From contig CADCUK010000043.1 in assembly GCA_902805865.1 (NCBI GenBank), forward strand, positions 1 through 46,098: a stretch of 46,098 bases of DNA, given 5' to 3'. This DNA is from an uncultured Nocardioidaceae bacterium. Its GTDB lineage: Bacteria; Actinomycetota; Actinomycetes; Propionibacteriales; Nocardioidaceae. Under the pieces are notes generated by a model. It saw nothing but the letters and a program-made list of their open reading frames with translations, was not told the DNA's origin and ran no database searches. Positions 26,508-34,335 of the stretch are shown here, one piece after another; within the stretch, counting starts at the first letter, position 1, and the number at the start of each line of letters is the position of its first letter. The position numbers were made by a program, and so were the translations under genes.

Positions 26508-27571
26508 CCGGCGACCAGGTCCAGGTAGAGCTGTTCGTAGTCGTCCACCATGCGGTGCTTGCCGAACCGCAGCTCCGCAGTCCGCCGTACGACGTCGCGG
26601 TCCAGGCGGGACGCCGTACTGATGGCGCCGGCCAAGCTGGCTACGTCCCCCGGCGTAGCCAGGCGACCCGTGTCCTCGTCGACCAGCTCGGGCAGGGCTC
26701 CCCGGGCGTAGGCCGCGACCGGGGTCCCGCAGGCCATCGCCTCGGCGGCGACGAGGCCGTAGGGCTCATCCCACTCCGGAGTCACCACGGCGACGTCCGC
26801 GGCGCCGACGACATCATTGAGCTCAGCCTGTGACAGGTGCCCGAGGTACTCCGCGTCCGGTCCCAGCCGGGGCTCGACCTCAGCGGCGAAGTAGCTGCTG
26901 TCCATGATCGGACCCGCCAGGACGATCGGGACACCGGCGGCTCGCGCGGCGTCGATGGCACGGTGCGGTGCCTTCTCGGGCACGAGCCGGCCAGTCCAGA
27001 CTGCGCCCGATCCCCCCGGCCCCCGGTGCCAGAGATCGGTGTCCACCCCGTTGAGGATCGTGCTCGACACGACGGCGTGCTCCCAGGCACGGGCCGTGCA
27101 CTCGCTCACCGCGGCGAACCTGCTGTCCGCAGGCGCGAAGCAGGCCGCAGACTCCAGCCACGGGATCGGTGGCGTGTGCAGCGTCGTCACCATCGGCACC
27201 GCAACGGAGGACGCCATCGCCACTGGCAGGTGGTGGAGCGTGTTGTTGTGGATCACGTCGAAGCGGTCCGCGCCTGTTCGTGCCAGCTCGAGCATCAGCC
27301 CGAGGTAGGCATGATGCTCCGCCATCCACTGCTGTGGCGGTGCCGCGACGTCCGCACGTGCGGTGGCGCTGCACTCAAAGGCCTCGACAGGCAGGACTGT
27401 GACCGGAAGTGCCGGGTCCGAGCCCACGCCCGCGAAGAGGGACACCTCGTGCCCACGGCGCACCAGCTCGCTGGCCAGCACGTGCGTGTGTGCCTCCAGA
27501 CCACCGGCGAACGGTTCGCGAACGGGGAACCGGCTCGAGGCGATGAGACAGATGCGCAGGGCCCGCCTCAT
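26504..27571 (-). CDS. Glycosyltransferase family 4 protein
   Basis: A 355-aa GT-B enzyme. FPVREPFAGGLEAHTHVLA and FDVIHNNTLHHLP in the acceptor half; ILNGVDTDLW, WTGRLVPEKAPHRAID and TPEWDEPYGLVAAEAMACG (E-x7-E motif) in the donor half. I chose ATG 27571 (MRRALRICLIASS) over the longer open frame because it gives the family N-terminus and a 4-nt overlap with the upstream stop. Similar in kind to, but clearly distinct from, the GT4 at 20466. Confidence 0.87.
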   Translation of the reverse strand: MRRALRICLIASSRFPVREPFAGGLEAHTHVLASELVRRGHEVSLFAGVGSDPALPVTVLPVEAFECSATARADVAAPPQQWMAEHHAYLGLMLELARTGADRFDVIHNNTLHHLPVAMASSVAVPMVTTLHTPPIPWLESAACFAPADSRFAAVSECTARAWEHAVVSSTILNGVDTDLWHRGPGGSGAVWTGRLVPEKAPHRAIDAARAAGVPIVLAGPIMDSSYFAAEVEPRLGPDAEYLGHLSQAELNDVVGAADVAVVTPEWDEPYGLVAAEAMACGTPVAAYARGALPELVDEDTGRLATPGDVASLAGAISTASRLDRDVVRRTAELRFGKHRMVDDYEQLYLDLVAG

Positions 27572-28659
27572 CGCAGCAGCCTTCGGTACAAGAGCTCGTG
27601 CTGGGCCGCGATCCACGCCCGCTGTTCGCGACGTTCCTCGACCGAGACTGCCCCGAGCCCGCGATTCTCGTAGGCGTTCTTGACCGCGACCTGCAGGCTC
27701 TCTGGGCTGAAGGACGTCTCGTCCAGCTCGTAGCTCAGCACGGGCGCCTGGTCGGCGAAGTAGCCGCACGTGGGCGCCACGACCGTCGTGCCGAGGTCAC
27801 GGCACGCCTCGAGCCAGCCGGAGTGGGTGCCGAACTGGTACGGCAGCACGGAGACGTCGAGGGAGTGGAAGTAGTCCCACAGCTCGGCGTCTGAGAAGAA
27901 CGGGTGGACCCGGAGATCGATCTCCCCGCGCTCGGCGGACGCGCGGAGCGCCGCGGACACCTCCGGGTTGTAGCACCGTCCGTCCGGCTCGAGGAGCTCG
28001 TCGTGACCGTTGACCTGCAGGACTGCATCGGGCAGGTCGCGAACAGCGTCCATGAGCGCAGGCAGGATGCGCAGCGGGTCCATGCTGGCGCGCAGGCTCT
28101 TCACGTGCAGACCGACGCGGAACGTGTCCCGCGGCTCGCGTTCCCGCAGGCGCTCCATCGTCGGGAAGTCGACGACGTGCGGGTGTGGCAGCACGACCGG
28201 GTCGCGGCCCCACCGGCGACGGATCTCGGCCGCTGCGCCCCTCGTCAGGGTGATGACCTCGTCGGCGCCCGGGATCAGGATGTCGAGATGGCTGTCGTGC
28301 AACGCCGTGTCCGTGTGGTGCGGGTTGCGCAGGTCGTGGACCGTGTAGACCAACGGCTTTCCGCGCTCCCGCAGGACGTCCACGATCTCCTGGAGCTGCT
28401 CGGGCGTGCAGGCGTCGAAGCCGAAGTTGACGTGGAAGACGTCGAACTCGTTGTCCCGGACCCAGTCGGGCCGGAGCATCACCGGGGGCCACCAGCCCTG
28501 CTGGTCCGCGCGCAGCGACTCGTCCGGCAGCGGGTCCGGCAGCCGCCGCACGGTCTCGCCCTGCTCTCGCGACAGGTGCCACACGTACACGTGGGACTCC
28601 GGCACCGAGGCGACTACGACGGGTGGGCTCGAAGCAATCGAGGAAGCATCAGTATTCAT
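27568..28659 (-). CDS. Glycosyltransferase, first gene of minus-strand operon
   Basis: A 363-aa protein with a GT-B pattern: FDVFHVNFGFDACTPEQ, VYTVHDLRNPHH, VVLPHPHVVDFPTM and SVLPYQFGTHSGWLEACRDLG. The C-terminus has the weaker donor loop of some GT4/GT1-like enzymes. The ATG has GGGAGG upstream with 8-nt spacing, like the 2H and leader ORF starts. Downstream of the third stress-type promoter, which lies at the end of the adenosine-deaminase-family gene. Confidence 0.78.
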   Translation of the reverse strand: MNTDASSIASSPPVVVASVPESHVYVWHLSREQGETVRRLPDPLPDESLRADQQGWWPPVMLRPDWVRDNEFDVFHVNFGFDACTPEQLQEIVDVLRERGKPLVYTVHDLRNPHHTDTALHDSHLDILIPGADEVITLTRGAAAEIRRRWGRDPVVLPHPHVVDFPTMERLREREPRDTFRVGLHVKSLRASMDPLRILPALMDAVRDLPDAVLQVNGHDELLEPDGRCYNPEVSAALRASAERGEIDLRVHPFFSDAELWDYFHSLDVSVLPYQFGTHSGWLEACRDLGTTVVAPTCGYFADQAPVLSYELDETSFSPESLQVAVKNAYENRGLGAVSVEERREQRAWIAAQHELLYRRLLR

Positions 28660-28733
28660 GTGGCAGACCTCCCGAGAGTCAGCGGCAACAGGTCCCCCGC
28701 GACGCGCCGTCTCCTCCTGACGACGCTTAGGAC

Positions 28734-28758
28734 CTACCCGAGCAAGGTCCCGTCAAAC
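28734..28758 (-). promoter_or_regulatory. SigB/SigF-type stress promoter before the glycosyltransferase operon
   Basis: On the minus strand: GTTT (28758-28755), 15-nt spacer, GGGTAG (28739-28734). It shares the GTKTGAC start with the promoters at 18529 and 19319. Predicted start near 28727 leaves a leader of about 68 nt, similar to the other two. It overlaps the last codons of the upstream gene. Confidence 0.6.
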
Positions 28759-29763
28759 GGACGCGACGTGCTCGCTAATGTCCCTGATCAGCCCCTCTTT
28801 GGCCGTGTCGGACATGTACGACGCACGCACGGCGTTCTTCGCCAGCTCCCCGACACCGGCCTCGTCGAGGTCCAGCAGGTCGGCGGCGATCAGGTACTCC
28901 TTGTTGAGCGTGGTGCCGAACATCGGCGGGTCGTCGCTGTTGATCGTGACGAGCGCGCCGGCGGCGTACATCTCCTTGATCGGGTGCTCCGTCAGGTCCG
29001 GTACGGCGCGTGTGGCGATGTTCGAGGTCGGGCACACCTCCAACGGCACCTGGTGCTCGACGAGGTGCGCCAGGAGCTCGGGGTCCTGGGTCGACGACGT
29101 GCCGTGGCCGATCCGCTCCGCGCCGAGCAGCCGCAGCGCGTCCCACACGGTCTCGGGACCGGTCGTCTCTCCGGCGTGCGGGATCGAGTGGAGCCCGCGC
29201 GCCCGGGCCTGGTCGAAGGACGGCTTGAACTGGGGCCGGGGCACCCCCACCTCGGGACCGCCGAGACCGAAGCCGATCAGGCTCGGCGGGGCGTGGTCGA
29301 GGTAGGAGACGGTCGCCTCCGCCGCGGCCACCCCGAACTCCCCTGGCACGTCCCAGATCCACTGCAGCCGGACGCCGTGGTCCCGCTGGGCGGCTGTCCG
29401 CGCGTCCTCGACCGCCTCGACGAAGGCCTCGATCGGCACGCCCGCCCGCACGTTGGTGAACGGGGTGCAGGTCAGCTCGGCGTACCTGATGTTCTGCGCG
29501 GCCATGTCGGCTGCGATCTCGTAGGTGAGCATGCGCACGTCCTCGGCGTCGCGCACGAGGTCGACGACCGAGAGGTACACCTCGATGAAGTGGCCGAAGT
29601 CGCGGAACGTGTAGAACTCGCGCAGCTCGTCAGGGTCCGACGGGACCGTGCCGGGATGACGCTCGGCCAGCGCCGAGACGATGCGCGGCGAGGCAGAACC
29701 GACGTGGTGGACGTGCAGCTCAGCCTTCGGCAGTCCGGCGACGAAGCTCTCGGAGACGCTCAT
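28753..29763 (-). CDS. Adenosine deaminase family protein with altered substrate motif
   Basis: A 336-aa TIM-barrel amidohydrolase. Metal and catalytic residues are intact: ELHVHHVGSA (H-x-H), IPHAGETTG (His, Glu), IGHGTSS (His) and INSDDPPMF (Asp-Asp). The usual HLDG/HLEG after H-x-H reads HHVGS, so the Asp that contacts the ribose 5'-hydroxyl in true adenosine deaminase is missing. The substrate may therefore be another 6-amino-purine nucleoside or a 5'-modified one. The start at 29763 is 51 bp from the divergent oligoribonuclease start; the long upstream in-frame extension is antisense to that gene. Confidence 0.85.
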   Translation of the reverse strand: MSVSESFVAGLPKAELHVHHVGSASPRIVSALAERHPGTVPSDPDELREFYTFRDFGHFIEVYLSVVDLVRDAEDVRMLTYEIAADMAAQNIRYAELTCTPFTNVRAGVPIEAFVEAVEDARTAAQRDHGVRLQWIWDVPGEFGVAAAEATVSYLDHAPPSLIGFGLGGPEVGVPRPQFKPSFDQARARGLHSIPHAGETTGPETVWDALRLLGAERIGHGTSSTQDPELLAHLVEHQVPLEVCPTSNIATRAVPDLTEHPIKEMYAAGALVTINSDDPPMFGTTLNKEYLIAADLLDLDEAGVGELAKNAVRASYMSDTAKEGLIRDISEHVASV

Positions 29764-29814
29764 CGGGCCAATGTAGGACCGACCTCGTCCGGCCTCTTGA
29801 GTAGGGTTGACCGG

Positions 29815-30456
29815 GTGAATGACCGACTTGTGTGGATCGACTGCGAGATGACCGGGTTGAACCTCGAGAGCGACGCGCTGATCGAGGTCGCGGCGCTCGT
29901 CACCGACTTCGAGCTCAACGTGCTCGGCGAGGGCGTCGACGTGATCATCAAGCCACCCGCCGAGTCCCTCGAGCAGATGGACCCGTTCGTCCGGGACATG
30001 CACACCGCCTCGGGGTTGCTCGCCGAGCTGGACAGCGGCGTCACCCTGGCCGAGGCCGAGCAGCGGGTCCTCGACCACATCAAGGAGCACTGCCCCGACG
30101 GGAGCCGGCCCCCGTTGGCGGGCAACACGATCGGCACCGACCGGATGTTCCTCGCTCGTGACATGCACGAGCTGGAGAGCTTCTTGCACTACCGGGTCGT
30201 CGACGTCTCCTCGATCAAGGAGCTCGCTCGGCGTTGGTACCCCCGTGCGTACTTCAACGCCCCGGCCAAGCGCGGCAACCACCGTGCGCTCGCCGACATC
30301 CAGGAGAGCATCGAGGAGCTCCGCTACTACCGGGCTGCGGTCTTCGTCCCCGCCCCCGGCCCCGGTTCGGCCGACGCCAAGGAGCTGGCAGCCCAGCACG
30401 AGGGGTCGCTGACCGGGCTGGGCAACGTGCCGGGGGCGGAGCAGAGCACCAGCTGA
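29815..30456 (+). CDS. orn: Oligoribonuclease
   Basis: A 213-aa DEDDh 3'-5' exonuclease that degrades 2-nt RNAs, including pGpG from c-di-GMP turnover. Motifs: WIDCEMTGLNLE (D, E), LAGNTIGTDRMFL (D), RGNHRALADIQESI (H and D) and WYPRAYFNAPAKRGNH, an Orn hallmark. GTG 29815 gives the standard N-terminus (V/M)NDRLVWIDCEMTG. The last 30 residues are a Gly/Pro/Ser-rich extension beyond the catalytic core. tRNA-His follows 52 nt downstream on the same strand. Confidence 0.95.
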   Translation: MNDRLVWIDCEMTGLNLESDALIEVAALVTDFELNVLGEGVDVIIKPPAESLEQMDPFVRDMHTASGLLAELDSGVTLAEAEQRVLDHIKEHCPDGSRPPLAGNTIGTDRMFLARDMHELESFLHYRVVDVSSIKELARRWYPRAYFNAPAKRGNHRALADIQESIEELRYYRAAVFVPAPGPGSADAKELAAQHEGSLTGLGNVPGAEQSTS

Positions 30457-30508
30457 CAGCAGGTATGCTTTTCGCTGCTCCCGGATAGCTGTGGCGACCG
30501 GGGGCCTT

Positions 30509-30585
30509 GGTGGGTGTAGCTCAGCTGGTAGAGCACCTGGTTGTGGTCCCGGATGTCGCGGGTTCAAGTCCCGTCACTCACCCCA
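30509..30585 (+). tRNA. tRNA-His (anticodon GTG), CCA encoded
   Basis: Acceptor GTGGGTG / CACTCAC with the extra G-1 opposite C73 that marks tRNA-His, anticodon loop TTGTGGT, T arm GCGGG-TTCAAGT-CCCGT, encoded CCA at 30583-30585. The anticodon stem CCTGG / CCCGG contains a T-C mismatch at pair 29-41, which is unusual. Confidence 0.92.
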
Positions 30586-30589
30586 GCAC

Positions 30590-30631
30590 GATCGAGCCCC
30601 TGGTTGCGGAGACGCGGCCGGGGGCTCGATC
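30590..30631. terminator. Strong stem-loop after tRNA-His
   Basis: GATCGAGCCCC (30590-30600) pairs perfectly with GGGGCTCGATC (30621-30631). It lies between tRNA-His and the convergent gene ending at 30635, so it probably serves both directions. No T tract. Confidence 0.65.
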
Positions 30632-30634
30632 CGT

Positions 30635-31006
30635 TCAGCGGCAGGCGCCGATGGTGCGGGCCCCCGCCGGCACCGAGCCGAGCGGGCGCTGCCCGTCGAG
30701 CGAGACCTTGTCGACGCTGCCGTCCGCGCGCTTGGTGAGCACGGCGACCGGGTGCTCGTCGGCGGGCCACAGGATGCTCGGGACGCAACCCGGGTAGCGC
30801 TCGGAGTAGGCAGCCTTCCAGTCCGTCGAGCTCTGCCGCCCCGGCCCGTCCCCCGGGGCACTGCCGTCGACCGAACCCAGGCTCGAGACCACCGGGACAG
30901 CGAGCACCGCGAGAACACCTGCCGAGCGGAACAGCATCCCGGCAAGGATGCCCGGGAGCGTGCGCAGCACCGGCGTGGCCGGAGACCGGGCCTCGGTGCT
31001 GTTCAT
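30635..31006 (-). CDS. Small membrane-anchored or secreted protein, unknown
   Basis: A 123-aa protein with one hydrophobic segment at about residues 20-45 (LAGMLFRSAGVLAVLAVPVV) after a short cytoplasmic start, then an exported part containing two Cys (YPGCVPSIL and TIGACR at the C-terminus) that may pair. ATG 31006 has GGAG upstream. A GGTGCGC in the leader could pair with GCGCACC just before the start codon and mask the ribosome site, a weak observation. Family not recognised. Confidence 0.6.
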   Translation of the reverse strand: MNSTEARSPATPVLRTLPGILAGMLFRSAGVLAVLAVPVVSSLGSVDGSAPGDGPGRQSSTDWKAAYSERYPGCVPSILWPADEHPVAVLTKRADGSVDKVSLDGQRPLGSVPAGARTIGACR

Positions 31007-31090
31007 GGTGCGCTCCTGCCGTGGGTGACGTCGGTCCAACGACCTCCTGCTGGGAGGGTTATGCGCACCACACGCTCTGCCCACACCGGG

Positions 31091-32038
31091 TCAGCCGAGC
31101 GGGACCCCCATGCGGCCCTTCTCGAAGTCCTCGAACGCCTGCAGCACCTCGGTCCGGTCGTTCATCACGAAGGGCCCGCCCCAGGCGACGGGTTCGCGGA
31201 TCGGCCGGCCACCCATCACGACGACCTCCATCGCCGGGTGCCGGGACTCCTGGCGCTCGTCCGCGTCGACCCGGATGAAGTCCCCACGTCCGAGGACGGC
31301 GAGCTGGCCGCTGCCCAGCGGACGCCGCTCCGGACCGACGGTCCCATCACCGGACAGCACGTAGACCAGCGCGTTGTGCTCGACCTCCCAGGGCAGCTCG
31401 AGGACCGCGCCGGGGGCCACGGTCGCGTGCACCATCGCCATCGGCGTGTACGTCGTGCCCGGGCCGGACCGGCCACCCACCTCCCCGGCGATGACCCGCA
31501 CGAGAGCCCCGGCGTCGGCGGTCGTGGTCAGACCGAGCTCGGAGGAGCGCAGGTCCTGGTAACGCGGCTGGACCCACTTCTGGTCCCTCGGCAGGTTCAC
31601 CCACAGCTGGAGGCCGTGGAAGAGCCCACCCTTCGTCACCAGCCACTCGGGCGGCGCCTCGATGTGCAGCAGCCCCGAGCCGGCGGTCATCCACTGCGTG
31701 TCGCCGTTCGTGATCGTGCCGCCGCCACCCTGGCTGTCCTGGTGGTCCATGACGCCGTCGATGATGTAGGTGACGGTCTCGAACCCACGGTGGGGGTGCC
31801 AGGGCGTGCCCTTCGGCTCGCCGGGCGCGTACTCCACCTCCCCGATCTGGTCGAGGTGGATGAAGGGATCGAGCAGTCGGAGGTCGACCCCGGCGAACGC
31901 ACGGCGGACGGGGAAGCCCTCGCCCTCGTAGCCGGTGGGTGCCGTCGTCACCGAGACGACCGGGCGGACGACGTCGCCGAGCCCGGGTCCGTGGAGACGA
32001 GGCAGGACGGTCAGGTCATCGACGGTGACGGCTGGCAT
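31091..32038 (-). CDS. Pirin family protein
   Basis: A 315-aa bicupin. Iron ligands of the N-terminal cupin are visible: HPHRGFETVTYIIDG (two His) and GLLHIEAPPEW (His and Glu). Pirins act as quercetinases or redox-sensing regulators; which applies is unknown. ATG 32038 is preceded by GAGGGAG at good spacing; the longer open frame runs into the divergent promoter region. Divergent from the 180-aa gene with 58 bp between starts. Confidence 0.93.
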   Translation of the reverse strand: MPAVTVDDLTVLPRLHGPGLGDVVRPVVSVTTAPTGYEGEGFPVRRAFAGVDLRLLDPFIHLDQIGEVEYAPGEPKGTPWHPHRGFETVTYIIDGVMDHQDSQGGGGTITNGDTQWMTAGSGLLHIEAPPEWLVTKGGLFHGLQLWVNLPRDQKWVQPRYQDLRSSELGLTTTADAGALVRVIAGEVGGRSGPGTTYTPMAMVHATVAPGAVLELPWEVEHNALVYVLSGDGTVGPERRPLGSGQLAVLGRGDFIRVDADERQESRHPAMEVVVMGGRPIREPVAWGGPFVMNDRTEVLQAFEDFEKGRMGVPLG

Positions 32039-32096
32039 GGCGTTTCTCCCTCTGCTCTGGTGCGTCAACAATCGAGACGGTGATTTCATTTCGGCC

Positions 32097-32639
32097 ATGA
32101 GCACACGACAGCCCTTGCTGGACCAGGTCCACGCCGCGACCGCGGGCACGCCGTACGTCGTCAAGGAGACCCCCCACGGCTTCGACATGGAGATCGACAT
32201 CGTCGACGCCCAGTGGTTCAACCTCATGCGGCTCAACGGGCTGAAGCGGGTCTTCACCTACGAGGTGAAGCTCGACGAGGAGCAGCAGAAGTTCTCGATC
32301 ACCGACGTGGCCCACAGCGTGAGCTGGGACGCGGGCGCCGGGTCCGACGGGCCGCCGACCCTCCACCGCGAGCAGAGCACCGAACGAGGCCGCGTCTACT
32401 CGAAGTCGTTCCACATCGAGACCGGCGTCGACGCCAGGACCGGCGAGGTCGGGACGCCGGTCGACTACCGGTTCGACTCGAACGAGGGACGCGACATCAT
32501 CCGTGGCGTCCTCAAGGAGAACGGGTGGAGCGAGCAGATGGGCACCGAGCAGAGGATCGGGCTCCTCGTCGCCGGTCTCACCGTCGTCGCCCTGGTCGTG
32601 GTCGGCATCGTCGCCCTCGTGATGGCGCTGCTCGGCTGA
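32097..32639 (+). CDS. Tail-anchored membrane protein of unknown function
   Basis: A 180-aa protein: cytoplasmic, beta-rich part (FDMEIDIVDAQWFNLMRL, FTYEVKLDEEQQKFSITD) followed by one C-terminal membrane segment at about 155-178 (IGLLVAGLTVVALVVVGIVA). No signal peptide. I do not recognise a family. It neighbours the divergent pirin gene, and 106 bp separate it from the FAD oxidoreductase. Confidence 0.7.
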   Translation: MSTRQPLLDQVHAATAGTPYVVKETPHGFDMEIDIVDAQWFNLMRLNGLKRVFTYEVKLDEEQQKFSITDVAHSVSWDAGAGSDGPPTLHREQSTERGRVYSKSFHIETGVDARTGEVGTPVDYRFDSNEGRDIIRGVLKENGWSEQMGTEQRIGLLVAGLTVVALVVVGIVALVMALLG

Positions 32640-32745
32640 CCCACAGCGACCCGACGACGAGCCGGACAACGACCCGGACAACGACCCAGCAGCGGTTGGT
32701 TGAGTTGCCTCGGCGGCGGCTGCGTCCGGGGTACGTTGACGCACG

Positions 32746-34335
32746 ATGAGCGGACCGAGCAAGCAGCGCTACGACGTCGTGGTGGTCGGTGGGGGCCACA
32801 ACGGGCTCGTCTCGGCTGCCTACCTCGCGCGCGCCGGACTGTCGGTCCTGGTGCTGGAACGGCTCCGCAACGTCGGCGGCGCTGCTGTCTCGCAGGAGTC
32901 GTTCCCCGGTCTGCCGGCCAGGATCTCGCCGTACGCCCACCTGGTGGGGCTGCTCCCCGACCGGATCGTCGCGGACCTCGGGCTGGACCTCCAGCTGCGA
33001 CCGCGGCGCACCGCCTCCTTCACGCCGGTCATCCGCTCAGGCCGCCACAGCGGGCTGATGATCGAGCGGAACCCCACCGACCTGACCGCGGAGTCGTTCC
33101 GCGAGCTGACCGGCGACGACCGTGAGTACGACGCCTGGCGCTCGTTCCAGGGTCGGCTGTCGGAGCTCGCGCAGGTGGTGGCGCCGACCTTCCTCCAGCC
33201 CCTGCGGTCCCGGTCGGAGGTGCAGCGGCTGGTCGACCCCGAGACCTGGCGGCTGCTGGTCGAGGAGCCGGTCGGCGCGGCGATCGAGAAGCAGTTCGAG
33301 GACGACGTGGTCCGCGGTGTGGTGGCCACCGACGCGCTCATCGGCACCTTTGCCGACCTGCACAGCCCTCAGCTCGAGCAGAACCGGTGCTTCCTCTACC
33401 ACGTCGTGGGCAACGGCTCGCGCGAGTGGCAGGTGCCGCTGGGCGGCATGGGTGCTCTGGCGACCGGGCTCGAGCGGGTCGTCCGGCGCGACGGCGGCGA
33501 GCTCCTCACCGGTGCGTTCGTGAACCGGGTGGAGAGCGACGGCCGGTCCGCCCAGGTGTCCTACCAGACCGCGGACGGCAACCACACGGTCGATTGCTCG
33601 TGGGTGCTGGGCAACGTCGCCCCCTGGGTGGTGAGGGTCCTGCTCGGCGAGAACCCCGGTCCCAGGCCCGAGGGGTCGCAGGTCAAGGTCAACATGGTGC
33701 TGGACCGGCTGCCGCGCTTCCGGGCGGCTGTCTCCCCCCCGGTCGCGTTCGCCGGCGCCGTGCACTTCGGGAAGAGCTACGAGCAGCTGCAGCAGTCCTA
33801 CCGCGAGGCCAGGGAAGGTCAGCTGCCGGAGATGCCGCCCGGCGAGCTGCACTGCCACAGCCTCACCGACCCCTCGGTGCTGGGCGCCCTGGCGATGGAG
33901 GGCAAGCACGTCTTCACCTACGCCGGCCTCCACACCCCCGCGCGCTTGTTCTCGGGTCAGCGCGAGGAGCAGCGCGACGAGGTGGTGCTCCGCGTCCTCG
34001 ACACGATCAACCTCTATCTCGAGGAGCCGATCGAGACCCTGCTGGCGCTGGACGGGAACGGCACTCCCTGCCTCCAGGCGAAGTCGCCGCAGGACGTGGA
34101 GGCAGCGTTGGCGATGCCCGGCGGGCACATGTTCCACGGTCCCCTGGCCTGGCCGTGGGCGCCGGACACCGCGGTCTTCGACACCCCCGCCCGCCGTTGG
34201 GGCGTCCAGACGCCCGTCCCGAACGTGCTGCTGTGCGGGGCAGGCGCGGTCCGCGGCGGAGCGGTCTCAGGGATCGGCGGGCACAACGCCGCGATGGCCG
34301 TGCTCGAGGCCACCGGCAGGCGCGTCAGCTCCTGA
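32746..34335 (+). CDS. FAD-dependent oxidoreductase (PYROXD2/phytoene dehydrogenase-like)
   Basis: A 529-aa flavoprotein of the amine oxidase/CrtI superfamily. The N-terminal FAD motif VVVVGGGHNGLVSAAYLA is followed by VLERLRNVGGAAVSQE. The middle has VPLGGMGALATGLERVVRRDGGE and the C-terminus PNVLLCGAGAVRGGAVSGIGGHNAA, which closes the FAD site. This pattern fits PYROXD2-like proteins more than carotenoid desaturases, and no carotenoid genes are nearby. The substrate is unknown. Its 3' end overlaps the convergent rskA gene by 11 nt. Confidence 0.85.
   Translation: MSGPSKQRYDVVVVGGGHNGLVSAAYLARAGLSVLVLERLRNVGGAAVSQESFPGLPARISPYAHLVGLLPDRIVADLGLDLQLRPRRTASFTPVIRSGRHSGLMIERNPTDLTAESFRELTGDDREYDAWRSFQGRLSELAQVVAPTFLQPLRSRSEVQRLVDPETWRLLVEEPVGAAIEKQFEDDVVRGVVATDALIGTFADLHSPQLEQNRCFLYHVVGNGSREWQVPLGGMGALATGLERVVRRDGGELLTGAFVNRVESDGRSAQVSYQTADGNHTVDCSWVLGNVAPWVVRVLLGENPGPRPEGSQVKVNMVLDRLPRFRAAVSPPVAFAGAVHFGKSYEQLQQSYREAREGQLPEMPPGELHCHSLTDPSVLGALAMEGKHVFTYAGLHTPARLFSGQREEQRDEVVLRVLDTINLYLEEPIETLLALDGNGTPCLQAKSPQDVEAALAMPGGHMFHGPLAWPWAPDTAVFDTPARRWGVQTPVPNVLLCGAGAVRGGAVSGIGGHNAAMAVLEATGRRVSS

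Noticed and set aside
20466-28659. Capsule or exopolysaccharide export locus
   Set aside because: No flippase, polymerase, Wzz-type kinase or priming phosphoglycosyltransferase is present; the genes fit synthesis of a small glycoside better.
27904-30456. 850-codon plus-strand frame ending in oligoribonuclease
   Set aside because: Only the last 213 codons match a protein family; the earlier part is antisense to the glycosyltransferase and deaminase genes.
32730-32735. GGGTAC before the FAD oxidoreductase as a stress-type -10
   Set aside because: No G-N-N-T element occurs at 14-16 nt upstream; spacing to the nearest candidate is 19 nt.
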